The notes: generated by a model not told the origin, from the letters alone. DNA of 64,000 nt from Acholeplasmatales bacterium (GCA_900767915.1 CAAGAX010000066.1:1-64000), one strand, 5' to 3'. Shown: positions 16,428 to 24,956, counted from the stretch's first letter. Translations and numbers: made by a program.

Positions 16428-16910
16428 ATGAAAAAAGAAAATAAAAGAATAAGATTAGTATTTAAAATTTTAGGTATAATTTTTGTAGTATCTGGTTTTA
16501 GCTGTTTAATATTTGGTTTTGTTGATTTTTTTAAAGCCTTTAATGATATGACATCTACAGGACCTCAATATTTTTATATGAATTTTATTGGAATAATTCT
16601 TTTAGGCTTTGGATTTTTTTTCATTGCTATTGGCTTTAGAAAGGAATTTATAAAATATAGAACAGAGGAAATATCTTCAGTTATAAATGGAATAAAGAAC
16701 AATTCTAATGATTCATTTGTTGATTTTTCTAATAAAAGAGTTATTGTTTGTAGTCAATGTAAAACAGAAAATTCTAATGATAGTAAATTTTGTAAAAGCT
16801 GTGGAAGTCCTTTAGTTAAAACCTGTCCTTATTGTAATCATGTATTAAATAATGATTCAATTTATTGTGAAAATTGTGGAATGAAGGTTGATTCATCTAA
16901 AAAAAATTAA
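16428..16910 (+). CDS. Membrane protein with C-terminal double zinc ribbon
   Basis: The start at 16428 is seven bases after TTTGGAG; an ATG at 16422 is too close. Of 160 residues, about 10-65 form two membrane segments (LVFKILGIIFVVSGF and MNFIGIILLGFGFFFIAIG). The last 50 residues hold four CxxC pairs (CSQCK, CKSCG, CPYCN, CENCG), two zinc-ribbon units. Such anchored zinc-ribbon proteins are common and uncharacterised in Firmicutes. It follows rsfS by 19 bp and ends at a terminator. Confidence 0.75.
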   Translation: MKKENKRIRLVFKILGIIFVVSGFSCLIFGFVDFFKAFNDMTSTGPQYFYMNFIGIILLGFGFFFIAIGFRKEFIKYRTEEISSVINGIKNNSNDSFVDFSNKRVIVCSQCKTENSNDSKFCKSCGSPLVKTCPYCNHVLNNDSIYCENCGMKVDSSKKN

Positions 16911-16920
16911 TATTAAAGAT

Positions 16921-16972
16921 TTGCTTAAATTTAATTGTCTAATTTAGACTTTTAAAATTAAGCATTTTTTTA
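16921..16972 (+). terminator. Terminator of the yqe operon
   Basis: GCTTAAATTT at the left pairs with AAATTAAGC at the right across an AT-rich loop, with a run of seven T directly after. It lies 10 bases past the zinc-ribbon gene. Confidence 0.7.
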
Positions 16973-17002
16973 TTCTTAACTTTAACGAGAAATTATTATA
17001 TT

Positions 17003-17043
17003 AAAAAAAAAGAGAAATGCTTAGTATACAAATCTCTTTAATC
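17003..17043 (-). terminator. Terminator for the minus-strand gene at 17081
   Basis: On the minus strand AAAGAGA and TTCTCTTT form a stem followed by a run of T (the A run at 17003-17011 on the plus strand). Confidence 0.6.
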
Positions 17044-17080
17044 ATCTATTAAATAAAATAGTCATAATATATTAACTAAA

Positions 17081-17959
17081 TTATAATTTTTTATTATTAT
17101 CTATTTTTAGAAGCTTTCTTATATCCTTATCCTTATTAAACATTACATATTGATAAATAGCCCTATTTAAATTAGTAGCTTCCCTTAAGGCTAATTCAAT
17201 TTGTTCATCAAGAGTATATTTATATTCCTTATTATTAATAGAATAAGGCTTTCTTCCCTTATTAAGAATTGTAGTATCAATCTTGTTAGAATAAAAGTAT
17301 GATGTTAGATTTTTTCTTTTATTTTTTAATCTCATACCGATTAATTTTAAATAAGGAAGCTTAAATATATAAAATGAAGAATTATAAAATGAATAAAATC
17401 TTTTTTTCTTTTTATAGCATTTTTTAAAATAATTTTCACTAATAAAAAGCTTATATATTTTGATTAAAGGATAATGTATTACCTGATACATATTTGGATT
17501 ATAACAAAATCCATCAGGAAATTTTTTTGTTATCTTTATTTTATTTAACTCCCAAGAATCAAATTTTTTTGATAATGAATAATCAAGCATTTTTAATATT
17601 TCATCTAGTGATTCATCAGCATCAACCTTAGTTTTTAAATAAGGATATATTCTTAGCTTTAATATATAAAAAGATGACATTGCGTAAAGAAGCATTAGCT
17701 TTTCAGGAAGAAAATGAATATTAACCTCAATTAAGCATTCAGTTAAAAATTTAGGAAAATCATCAATATTATCTAATTTTTCAATTAGCTTTATTTTATC
17801 CTTTTTTAATGAATTATATCTATAATATTTTCCTATATCTAAAAAGGTGGCATAATTAAATATTGTTGAATCGTTTGATATAAAGTCTTTTTTTTCTGAA
17901 TCATTTAGGCGAGCTAAAGCCTCCTTGAAAAAGTAATATTCAAGCATTGCTCCTTCCAT
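17081..17959 (-). CDS. Conserved-looking hypothetical protein, 292 aa
   Basis: Not recognised. The 292 residues are Lys- and Tyr-rich with no signal peptide. Residues about 105-125 form an apolar helix (LPEKLMLLYAMSSFYILKL), and there are aromatic-rich segments around YYFFKEAL and YSFYNSSFYIFKLPYLK. The C-terminal third is basic (GMRLKNKRKN, GRKPYSIN), which could suit nucleic acid or membrane-surface contact. The ATG at 17959 has GGTGA five bases upstream; a second ATG four codons later is very close to GGAAGGAG. It is transcribed alone, divergent from the next gene. Confidence 0.6.
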   Translation of the reverse strand: MEGAMLEYYFFKEALARLNDSEKKDFISNDSTIFNYATFLDIGKYYRYNSLKKDKIKLIEKLDNIDDFPKFLTECLIEVNIHFLPEKLMLLYAMSSFYILKLRIYPYLKTKVDADESLDEILKMLDYSLSKKFDSWELNKIKITKKFPDGFCYNPNMYQVIHYPLIKIYKLFISENYFKKCYKKKKRFYSFYNSSFYIFKLPYLKLIGMRLKNKRKNLTSYFYSNKIDTTILNKGRKPYSINNKEYKYTLDEQIELALREATNLNRAIYQYVMFNKDKDIRKLLKIDNNKKL

Positions 17960-18052
17960 ATAATCACCAACTTTTAAAATTTATAAATATTATAACTTTT
18001 TTTCTTTAATTTTACAACGAAATATTGTAAAATATGTTAATGGGTGAAGGTA

Positions 18053-18982
18053 ATGAAATTATTAACTAAATCGATGCAGGAAACAATCTCTAGACAAATG
18101 TCTAATAAAGCAAGAGATATTGATGTATGTCTAATATATGCACTTGATGGTTCGATGCCTAAGGAATATTTATTAGACTGCTTAATGTTTTATCAAAATA
18201 GAGATGGTGGCTTTGGAAATGCCCTACATATCGATAATTATAATAAGGATAGTAGTGTTTATCAGGTTTATGAGGCATTTAGATTATTAGACATGCTTGG
18301 ATTTGATTCTAAATGTGATCTAGAGCTATATACTACTATAACAAATAAGGCTGGTAATTATCTATTTAATAGAGTACCACCAGTGAATAATAAATGGAAT
18401 CCCAATATTTTAAGTAACAATACCTATCCTCACGCAATTGATTTTACATTTGGTGAAGAGTCAACCTTGAAATTTGGAATGCATCCAACTATGGCCATAG
18501 TAGGCTATTCATTAGAATTTTTTAATGAAACTAAGGCTTATTATAAAAAGGCTTATAAAATGGCTAATGAATTAATTAAGGAATTTTTAAATAAGGATTC
18601 TTTAACAAAATATGAATATATTTCAGCTAATAGCTTCATTAATTCCTTAACTAAATGTAATTTATTTACTATAGAGTTAGAAAAAATGAAAGAGCATTTA
18701 GTAGAATTAGCCAAGGAGGATGTATCTTTAGATTTTGAGGATTTAGATGCAATTCATCCTTTAGATTGTAGTTTATATGTAAGTGATCCTAAGCTTGATC
18801 AAGAAAAAAATCTAGAATTAGATTATATTATTGATAATATTAAACCTCATGGACTATGGGATCATTTAAATTCTTGGGGCTATGATACATATGCTGAAGA
18901 GGATTCTGCCAAGCTTAAATGGATTGGCGCTGAAACAGTAAATAATTATTATCTTTTAAAATTATTTGGTAGAATTGAATAA
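18053..18982 (+). CDS. Prenyltransferase/squalene-cyclase-like alpha-toroid protein
   Basis: Residues about 45-60 contain FYQNRDGGFGNAL, a QxxxGGFG-type repeat of the alpha/alpha toroid shared by terpene cyclases and prenyltransferase beta subunits. Later blocks HGLWDH and WGYD resemble further repeat turns. The 309-residue length matches uncharacterised Firmicutes proteins of this fold; catalytic motifs of true cyclases (DxDD) are not seen. The start at 18053 fits GGTGAAGG; a GTG at 18044 overlaps it. It precedes gpmI by 12 bp and is likely cotranscribed. Confidence 0.6.
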   Translation: MKLLTKSMQETISRQMSNKARDIDVCLIYALDGSMPKEYLLDCLMFYQNRDGGFGNALHIDNYNKDSSVYQVYEAFRLLDMLGFDSKCDLELYTTITNKAGNYLFNRVPPVNNKWNPNILSNNTYPHAIDFTFGEESTLKFGMHPTMAIVGYSLEFFNETKAYYKKAYKMANELIKEFLNKDSLTKYEYISANSFINSLTKCNLFTIELEKMKEHLVELAKEDVSLDFEDLDAIHPLDCSLYVSDPKLDQEKNLELDYIIDNIKPHGLWDHLNSWGYDTYAEEDSAKLKWIGAETVNNYYLLKLFGRIE

Positions 18983-18994
18983 GGAGTAAAGAAA

Positions 18995-20521
18995 ATGAAA
19001 AAAAGACCAGTAATGTTAATTATTATGGATGGTTATGGACTTGCTGAACCATCTAGTACAAATGCAGTTAGCTTAGCACATAAGCCAAATCTTGATCGTA
19101 TTTTTAAGGAATATGATACTAAGCAATTACAAGCAAGCGGAGAAGCAGTAGGATTACCAGAAGGACAAATGGGTAATTCAGAAGTAGGTCATATGAATAT
19201 TGGTGCCGGTAGAATTGTATGGCAATCATTATCTAGAATTAATAATTCTATTAAAACAGGTGAATTTAATCATAATGAAGCTATTTTAAACGCAATTAAG
19301 CATGCAAAGGAAACTAACCATAAATTTCATATTTTTGGTTTATGCTCAGATGGTGGAGTTCATTCTCATACCTCTCATATTATCGCAATTGCTAAATTAG
19401 CTCATTCTTGTGGAATTGAAAATGTATATTATCATGCCTTCTTAGATGGTAGAGATGTAGCTCCTAAGAGTGCTAAAATCTATTTAGAAAAGATTATTAA
19501 GGAGGGCAATGTTATTGTTTCTACTGTTGGTGGTAGATATTATGGAATGGATAGAGATAAGAATTATGATCGTATCCAAAAGGCTTATGATGCAATGACT
19601 ATTGCAAAAGGTGAATTCTATAGTGATTCACTTAAAGGAATTGATGCATCATATGAAAATAATGTTACAGATGAATTTGTTGTTCCATTTGTATCTTGTA
19701 AGGAAGGAATGGTTGAATCAGGAGATTCAGTAGTATTTGCTAATTTCCGTCCTGATAGAGCTATTCAAATTTCAACAGCTATTTCTAATCCTGATGGAAT
19801 TATTTATAATCCTGAAAAGCCTTATCGTCTTGATACATCTAAGGGTCCACGTGATGTTTTCTATGTATCTATGATGAAGTATGCTGATTCTGTTAAGGGT
19901 GAATTAGCATTTGGTTTACAAAAGCTTGATAATCTATATGGGGATTTAGTTTCTAAGGCTGGCTTAAAGCAATTAAGAATAGCTGAAACAGAAAAGTATG
20001 CTCATGTTACATTCTTCTTCGATGGTGGAGTTGATAAGGCTATTCCTGGTGCTGATAGAATTTTAGTTAATTCACCAAAGGTAGCTACATATGATTTACA
20101 ACCTGAAATGAGTGCTTATGAGGTATGTGATAAGGTTGTAGATGCAATCCATAGTCAAAAGTATGATACTATAATCCTTAACTTCGCTAACTGTGATATG
20201 GTTGGACATACAGGAGTTATTCCTGCAGTTGTAAAGGCAGTTGAAACTGTTGATGAATGTGTTGGTAGATGTGTTAAGGCATTAGATGAAGTTGGTGGAG
20301 TAGCATTAATTACTGCTGATCATGGTAATGCTGAAAAGCTTCAAGATGAATTTGGTAAGCCATTTACAGCTCATACTACAAATCCTGTACCTGTAGTTAT
20401 TACAGATAAGAATATTCATATTAGAGATGGTATTTTAGCTGATATCACTCCTACATTATTAGAGCTATTAGGTGTAGAGGTACCTGCTGATATGACTGCA
20501 AAATCTCTAATTGTTAAGTAA
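18995..20521 (+). CDS. gpmI: 2,3-bisphosphoglycerate-independent phosphoglycerate mutase
   Basis: The 508-residue enzyme interconverts 3- and 2-phosphoglycerate using two manganese ions. IMDGYG near residue 10 and GNSEVGH with the phosphorylated Ser near residue 62 mark the phosphatase core. GRDVAPKSA and GRYYGMDRD lie in the transferase domain, and NCDMVGHTG and ITADHGNAE carry the C-terminal metal ligands. Length is normal. AAGGAG precedes the ATG. With eno downstream it supplies lower glycolysis. Confidence 0.97.
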   Translation: MKKRPVMLIIMDGYGLAEPSSTNAVSLAHKPNLDRIFKEYDTKQLQASGEAVGLPEGQMGNSEVGHMNIGAGRIVWQSLSRINNSIKTGEFNHNEAILNAIKHAKETNHKFHIFGLCSDGGVHSHTSHIIAIAKLAHSCGIENVYYHAFLDGRDVAPKSAKIYLEKIIKEGNVIVSTVGGRYYGMDRDKNYDRIQKAYDAMTIAKGEFYSDSLKGIDASYENNVTDEFVVPFVSCKEGMVESGDSVVFANFRPDRAIQISTAISNPDGIIYNPEKPYRLDTSKGPRDVFYVSMMKYADSVKGELAFGLQKLDNLYGDLVSKAGLKQLRIAETEKYAHVTFFFDGGVDKAIPGADRILVNSPKVATYDLQPEMSAYEVCDKVVDAIHSQKYDTIILNFANCDMVGHTGVIPAVVKAVETVDECVGRCVKALDEVGGVALITADHGNAEKLQDEFGKPFTAHTTNPVPVVITDKNIHIRDGILADITPTLLELLGVEVPADMTAKSLIVK

Positions 20522-20528
20522 AAAGCTA

Positions 20529-20557
20529 TTTACAAGATTTATAGATAGTGCTATACT
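20529..20557 (+). promoter_or_regulatory. Promoter of the ribU riboswitch transcript
   Basis: TTTACA (20529-20534) and TATACT (20552-20557) are separated by exactly 17 bases, with the FMN aptamer beginning 15 bases downstream. This is a sigma-A type promoter by sequence. Confidence 0.7.
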
Positions 20558-20572
20558 ATATTTGAAATTCAT

Positions 20573-20682
20573 ATTACTTCGGGGTTTGGTGTAATTCCAT
20601 ACCGGCGGTTATAGTCCGCGAGCTTAGGCATGAATAGGTGAAATTCCTATACCGACAGTAGAGTCTGGATGAGAGAAGTAAT
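20573..20682 (+). ncRNA. FMN riboswitch (RFN element)
   Basis: The conserved RFN segments appear in order: CTTCGGGG, GTGTAATTCC, ACCGGCGGTTATAGTCCGCG, GGTGAAATTCCTAT, ACCGACAGTAGAGTC and GGATGAGAGAAG. The outer helix is ATTACTTC (20573-20580) with GAAGTAAT (20675-20682). It binds flavin mononucleotide. A terminator hairpin follows at 20714, so ligand binding should shut off ribU by premature termination. Confidence 0.96.
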
Positions 20683-20713
20683 TAATAAATTTATTCTTCA
20701 TAAGTTTATTTTT

Positions 20714-20746
20714 TTATCCCCGTAGAAATATGGGGATATTTTTTTA
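20714..20746 (+). terminator. Riboswitch expression-platform terminator
   Basis: ATCCCC (20716-20721) pairs with GGGGAT (20732-20737), followed by a T-rich run to 20746. It lies between the FMN aptamer and the ribU ribosome binding site, the normal position for transcription attenuation. Confidence 0.88.
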
Positions 20747-20767
20747 TAGAAGAGGAGGATATAATTT

Positions 20768-21463
20768 ATGAAAAAATATTTATCAGTAAAAAGACTTTCA
20801 TTTGTAGCTGTATTCAGTGCGTTAAGCTGTGTACTATACCTATTTTTGAAATTTCCTTTACCTATTTTCCCATCATTTCTCGAAATCAATTTTTCAATGA
20901 TTCCTATTATCATCTGTGCTTTTATGCTTGGACCAATTGATGCGACTGTTATTGTTATAATTAGATTTTTAATTAAGCTAATAACTATATCAACTCATAC
21001 AGCAGGAGTAGGAGAAATAGCTGATGTTATAATTGGTGGATGTGTCGCAATTACATCAGGTGTTATTTATAATTATACTAAATTTAAAGGTAAAACCTTT
21101 ATCTCTTTATTAAGTGGTGCATTAGTATGGATTATAGCTTCAATGATATCAAATTATTTCTTTAATATTCCAATTTATTTACAATTATATTTTGGTGGAA
21201 ATGAAGAACCATTAATTGGAATAATTAGTACTGCTTTAAATACTTTTGTTAAATTTATAAGCTTTGGACAGGCGAATAACATTATTTTAGATTCTTCTAA
21301 TTATATTGGTTATTATATATGGTGCTGTGTATTACCATTTAATGCCTTACTATCATTTATTGTTATGGGATTTACTGGCTTAGTTCATAAAAAAATTGCT
21401 GTTTTATATGATTATTTAGGTTCAAATAAAAATATTAAAAATACTAAAGCTGATAATGCTTGA
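20768..21463 (+). CDS. ribU: Riboflavin ECF transporter S component RibU
   Basis: The 231-residue hydrophobic protein has about six membrane segments. The N-terminus KRLSFVAVFSALSCVLYLF, followed by the Pro-rich FPLPIFPSFLEINFS and then IPIIICAFMLGP, is typical of RibU S components. It binds riboflavin and works with the shared EcfA/A'/T energising module, which is not in the window. The upstream FMN riboswitch strongly supports the substrate. AGAGGAGG precedes the ATG. Confidence 0.92.
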   Translation: MKKYLSVKRLSFVAVFSALSCVLYLFLKFPLPIFPSFLEINFSMIPIIICAFMLGPIDATVIVIIRFLIKLITISTHTAGVGEIADVIIGGCVAITSGVIYNYTKFKGKTFISLLSGALVWIIASMISNYFFNIPIYLQLYFGGNEEPLIGIISTALNTFVKFISFGQANNIILDSSNYIGYYIWCCVLPFNALLSFIVMGFTGLVHKKIAVLYDYLGSNKNIKNTKADNA

Positions 21464-21486
21464 TTATTTATAGCTTTATTTCTAAT

Positions 21487-21523
21487 AATGGTATATGATA
21501 TTAAAATCATATGCCATTTTTTT
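21487..21523 (+). terminator. Terminator of ribU and target of the intron
   Basis: AATGGTATATGAT (21487-21499) pairs with ATCATATGCCATT (21506-21518) across a six-base loop with one G-U pair, followed by T to 21523. The group IIC intron begins at the next base. Confidence 0.85.
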
Positions 21524-22235
21524 GTGTGCCGGGAATGGCGCTAATCTTACTGGTGAAAGTCTAGTCACAAGTATTTAGCCAAGTATTGTAAAACCTAGTT
21601 TTTACAGTGATGTTATGGAGGAAGGAGCTAAAAAATCCTTCTTCCCAGTGATTATTCTTATAGCTTTAGACCCACCAGAGACTATCACAGAGCTATAAAT
21701 AAGGTATTAGAATATCTTAATAAAGCATTTGAATGGGTAATCGATTTAGATACCTGAAAGTATTTCGACACAGTAAATCACGATAAATTAATCTCAATAC
21801 TTAGGGAAAAAGTAAATGATAGTCATACACTTTATTTAATCCGTAAATTTCTACAAGCGGAAATTTTGGAAAAAGGCGTTGTTATATCATCAACAATAGG
21901 GACTCCACAAGGTGGATCATTATCTTTAATATTATCAAATATATATCCTTAAAGACTTAATAAAGCATATAAATACAATTTCAATGATGAAGATATTTAT
22001 AAGGTAGCAAATTCAAGACTTAGTTGGTATCGTAGATGTGGAATGAACGTAGTAAATTTTATATTAAGTCCTAAAGTATTAGAGATGGACAATAAAAAAA
22101 GGAAGACCAGGACTCCTCAACCCTTTAGCTTAATACCTTAGGTAGTTTGTGATAAATATAAATGTAGCGCCATATACGAGACCCGTACGTACAGTAGATG
22201 AGAGGGAAAGAATTTTTTTCTTTCCTTTACTCTAT
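21524..22235 (+). mobile_element. Degenerate group IIC intron with internal deletions
   Basis: The 5' end GTGTGCCGGG matches the GUGYG start and GUGUGCC opening typical of group IIC introns. GCGCCATATACGAG with CCCGTACGTAC near 22167-22192 is a domain V hairpin, followed by GATGAGAGG. A GGGAAAGAA/TTCTTTCC hairpin ending in TACTCTAT at 22228-22235 fits domain VI and the 3' splice end. Insertion directly behind a terminator T run is the group IIC target rule. At about 712 bp it is far shorter than an intact ORF-bearing intron (nearly 2 kb), so most of domains I-IV and part of the reverse transcriptase are gone. Confidence 0.85.
21644..22140 (+). pseudogene. Group II intron reverse transcriptase/maturase relic
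   Basis: Translation from 21644 gives SDYSYSFRPTRDYHRAINK, then WVIDLD, a TGA, KYFDTVNHDKL, and later GTPQGGSLSLILSNIYP, which are consecutive RT motifs. A TAA follows, and the sequence then jumps to NSRLSWYRRCGMNVVNF, the maturase (domain X) region. The YADD catalytic block between them is deleted, as is the N-terminus. At least two in-frame stops plus deletions make it nonfunctional. It lies wholly inside the intron. Confidence 0.9.
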
Positions 22236-22887
22236 CCATTTTATTAAGATTAATTTTACTGATTTTATTGTAAATAAATATCTAAAATGCTAGAATATTA
22301 GTAAATAATTTATTTATATATTATAAATTATAAAAATTGAGGCTTAATAATACCTATTGAAGAAAATTTTAATTAAAATAAAAAGCATTTGATGAAAATG
22401 AATAAATATAGCAATATATTTATTTAATGTTCTAATAGAAAAATACAATTTTTTTTTAGCTATGATCATATTAATATTAATCTAGCTTAAAAAATTCTGA
22501 TGCTTTAGGTGATACTATGATATATGTAGTATCTATAAAAATATTTCTATTAATGAGACTTTTATTAAATAAGGAATATAATAAATTCTTATATTTAGTT
22601 TGTAAGAATATCAATATTTTATTAAATGTAATAGGTATTAAATGTAGATATGATACAATATGAATTATAGTTAATGATGATATTTGTAATATAAATGAAG
22701 GTGTATCATTCATATCTATTATTACATCTAATGTAATTAGTAATTCTTATTTAGAAATAATTGGATATTATTCTAAAAGCTTTTCTTTATCAAAATAATT
22801 TTTATTTAGTATATGTATATTTTTATATCTAATAGTAAAAATTAATAAAGAAAGAAATTAATTTAAAATAAAATTGTAGGTGATGAA
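22236..22887 (+). other. About 650 bp without a recognisable intact gene
   Basis: Very AT-rich sequence between the intron and the next gene. A plus-strand translation around 22480-22795 (for example NKEYNKFLYLVCKNINILL, then a stop, then a further open stretch) looks like it could be a decayed coding region. No family is identified and stops interrupt it. A 78-codon open frame on the other strand has no convincing ribosome binding site or composition. Confidence 0.4.
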
Positions 22888-23376
22888 ATGTTTAAGGGCA
22901 ATAATTGGAAAGAACCTATTTATAAGGATGATTTAAAAAATGTAATATTAAATGGAATTGTATTTTCTATATTAGGGGGAGTTTTAGCTGGTACATTAGA
23001 TTTTTTGATGGTACTATTAAATTTATCTATAAGCTTTGGTTTAATTATACTAACCTATATGGTAGGAGTAAGAATTAGAAAAAGCTATTATACTTATCAT
23101 ATATTATATCCAGTATTAGGAATCTTATTTTTAACATTAGGATTATTTTGTTCTTATTTTACAAATTACTTTTTATTACTTAAAAGTGTTGATACATTTA
23201 AGCTTCTTTTAAATCCAATCTTTTATTTAAATTTTATTTTGGGTCCCATTAGAGAAATTATAGCTTCATTTAATAATGGATTTAATGTTTTATATTTCCT
23301 TATTGGCATATTAAATTTAGCAATAACAATTTGGGCATATGTTTTTTGTTATAAGCTAATTAAAGGAAGAAATTAA
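22888..23376 (+). CDS. Membrane protein of unknown function, 162 aa
   Basis: After a short polar N-terminus (MFKGNNWKEPIYKDDL) there are about five hydrophobic segments: VFSILGGVLAGTLDFLMVLL, FGLIILTYMVGVRI, HILYPVLGILFLTLGLF, LNPIFYLNFILGP and FLIGILNLAITIWAYVF. TAGGTGATGA supplies the ribosome binding site. The fold is not recognised. It precedes eno but has its own spacing and does not look cotranscribed. Confidence 0.7.
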   Translation: MFKGNNWKEPIYKDDLKNVILNGIVFSILGGVLAGTLDFLMVLLNLSISFGLIILTYMVGVRIRKSYYTYHILYPVLGILFLTLGLFCSYFTNYFLLLKSVDTFKLLLNPIFYLNFILGPIREIIASFNNGFNVLYFLIGILNLAITIWAYVFCYKLIKGRN

Positions 23377-23390
23377 TAAAAAAAGCTATT

Positions 23391-23406
23391 TTTAAAACGT
23401 TTTCAA
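23391..23406 (+). promoter_or_regulatory. cre-like operator upstream of eno
   Basis: TTTAAAACGTTTTCAA fits the catabolite-responsive element consensus WTGNAARCGNWWWCAW with one mismatch (T for G at position 3). Its CG centre lies 52-53 bases before the start of the eno -10 box, an upstream position compatible with activation by a CcpA-like regulator. No ccpA gene is in the window. Confidence 0.6.
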
Positions 23407-23427
23407 GCTAATTTAGTCTTTTTATCT

Positions 23428-23456
23428 TTTCATTTGTAAATAAACTATAGTATAAT
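23428..23456 (+). promoter_or_regulatory. Putative eno promoter
   Basis: TATAAT at 23451-23456 is a perfect -10 box. The -35 position 17 bases upstream reads TTTCAT, a poor match, which would suit an activator-dependent promoter with the cre-like site just upstream. Confidence 0.5.
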
Positions 23457-23507
23457 AATTTTGGTAAAAAAATACAAAAATATAATTTTAAGGAGATGTA
23501 AATTTTT

Positions 23508-24818
23508 ATGCCATTTATTACAAGCGTATACGCTAGAGAGGTATTAGACTCTCGTGGAAATCCAACAGTTGAGGTTGAAGTAACAACTGAATCTGGTGCA
23601 TTTGGACGTGCTTTAGTTCCATCTGGAGCTTCAACAGGTATTCATGAAGCATTAGAATTACGTGATGGTGATAAGAGCCGTTACTTAGGAAAGGGTACTA
23701 CAAAGGCTGTTAAGAATGTTAACGATGTTATCGCTCCAAAGCTTTTAGGAATGGATGTTACTCAACAAGTAGCAATCGATAAAATGATGTTAGCATTAGA
23801 TGGTACTGAGAATAAGACTAATCTTGGTGCAAATGCAACATTAGGTGTTTCTATGGCTTGTGCTAGAGCAGCAGCAAACTATTATGGAATTCCTCTATAT
23901 AACTACTTTGGTGGTTTCAATGCAAAGCAATTACCTTTACCTATGATGAACATTCTAAATGGTGGTGCTCATGCTGATTTCTGTATTGACTTCCAAGAAA
24001 TCATGATTCTTCCAGTAGGTGCTCCTTCTGTTAAGGAAGCAGTACGTTGGGGTGCTGAAGTATTCCATGCTTTAAAGAAGATTTTAAAGGCAAATGGTTA
24101 TGTAACATCAGTTGGTGATGAAGGTGGTTATGCACCTAAATTAGGTTCTAACAAGGAAGCCTTCGAGCGTGTTGTTGAAGCTATTAAAGCTGCAGGATAT
24201 GTTCCTGGTAAGGATATCTGCTTAGGTATCGATGTTGCTGCATCTGAATTCTATAATGCAGAAACTGGTAAGTATGTATTAAAGGCTGATAAGGGTGAAT
24301 TCACATCTAAGGAAATGGTTGATGTTTACTATGCTAACCTAGTTAAAGAATTCCCTATTATTACAATTGAAGATGGTCTTGCTGAAGATGACTGGGATGG
24401 CTGGAAATATTTAACTGAAAAGTTAGGTGACAAGGTTCAATTAGTTGGTGATGATTTATTCGTTACAAACACTAAGCGTTTAGCTAAGGGTATTGAATTA
24501 GGTGTTGCTAATGCTATCCTTATTAAGGTTAACCAAATTGGTACATTAACTGAAACTTTCGATGCTATCGAAATGGCTAAGAGAGCAGGATATACTGCAA
24601 TCGTATCTCATAGATCAGGTGAAACTGAGGATACTACAATTGCTGATATCGTTGTAGGTACTAATGCTGGTCAAATCAAGACTGGTTCAGCTTCTCGTAC
24701 AGATAGAATTGCTAAGTACAACCAATTAATGAGAATTGAAGACGATTTAAATGGTCGTGGTCAATATAATGGTGTATCAGTATTTGCTGGTAAGAAGTCT
24801 ATTTACTGCATAAAGTAA
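23508..24818 (+). CDS. eno: Enolase
   Basis: The 436-residue enzyme converts 2-phosphoglycerate to phosphoenolpyruvate. Visible motifs are SRGNPTVEVEV, GASTGIHEALELRDGD (substrate loop), the Mg ligand in VGDDLFVTN near residue 316, the catalytic Lys in IKVNQIGTLTE near residue 342, and SHRSGETED. GGAGATG lies upstream. Third-codon-position C and G are visibly more frequent than in neighbouring genes, as expected for a highly expressed gene. A strong terminator follows. Confidence 0.98.
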   Translation: MPFITSVYAREVLDSRGNPTVEVEVTTESGAFGRALVPSGASTGIHEALELRDGDKSRYLGKGTTKAVKNVNDVIAPKLLGMDVTQQVAIDKMMLALDGTENKTNLGANATLGVSMACARAAANYYGIPLYNYFGGFNAKQLPLPMMNILNGGAHADFCIDFQEIMILPVGAPSVKEAVRWGAEVFHALKKILKANGYVTSVGDEGGYAPKLGSNKEAFERVVEAIKAAGYVPGKDICLGIDVAASEFYNAETGKYVLKADKGEFTSKEMVDVYYANLVKEFPIITIEDGLAEDDWDGWKYLTEKLGDKVQLVGDDLFVTNTKRLAKGIELGVANAILIKVNQIGTLTETFDAIEMAKRAGYTAIVSHRSGETEDTTIADIVVGTNAGQIKTGSASRTDRIAKYNQLMRIEDDLNGRGQYNGVSVFAGKKSIYCIK

Positions 24819-24835
24819 TTTAAATTCTTGAAATT

Positions 24836-24866
24836 AAGAAGGTACAAATTGTGCCTTCTTTTTTTT
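24836..24866 (+). terminator. eno terminator
   Basis: AAGAAGGTACAA pairs with TTGTGCCTTCTT around a two-base loop and is followed by eight T. Confidence 0.9.
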
Positions 24867-24875
24867 GACTATTAA

Positions 24876-24889
24876 AGAAAACGTTTCCA
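24876..24889 (+). promoter_or_regulatory. cre-like operator upstream of the tRNA-Gln promoter
   Basis: AGAAAACGTTTCCA matches the 14-base consensus TGWAANCGNTNNCA except at the first base. Its CG centre is 52-53 bases before the tRNA -10 box, the same distance as at eno. Confidence 0.5.
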
Positions 24890-24911
24890 CTAAACTGAAT
24901 ATTATTTCATT

Positions 24912-24940
24912 TTGCAATTTCTATGAAAATGTAGTAAAAT
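24912..24940 (+). promoter_or_regulatory. Promoter of tRNA-Gln
   Basis: TTGCAA (24912-24917) and TAAAAT (24935-24940) are separated by 17 bases; the tRNA begins 17 bases downstream. Confidence 0.7.
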
Positions 24941-24956
24941 ATTTAAGCACATATAT

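Noticed and set aside
20698..20913. 71-codon minus-strand frame over the riboswitch terminator
   Set aside because: It covers the ribU start region and terminator; no ribosome binding site and no sensible product.
21644..21990. TGA read as tryptophan (mollicute code) in the RT sequence
   Set aside because: The TGA falls between LDT and KYF where RTs have a polar residue rather than Trp, a TAA also interrupts the frame, and TGA serves as a normal stop for intact genes such as those ending at 6378 and 27587.
22477..22713. 78-codon minus-strand frame in the gap before 22888
   Set aside because: No good ribosome binding site, no recognisable domain, and an apparently decayed region on both strands.
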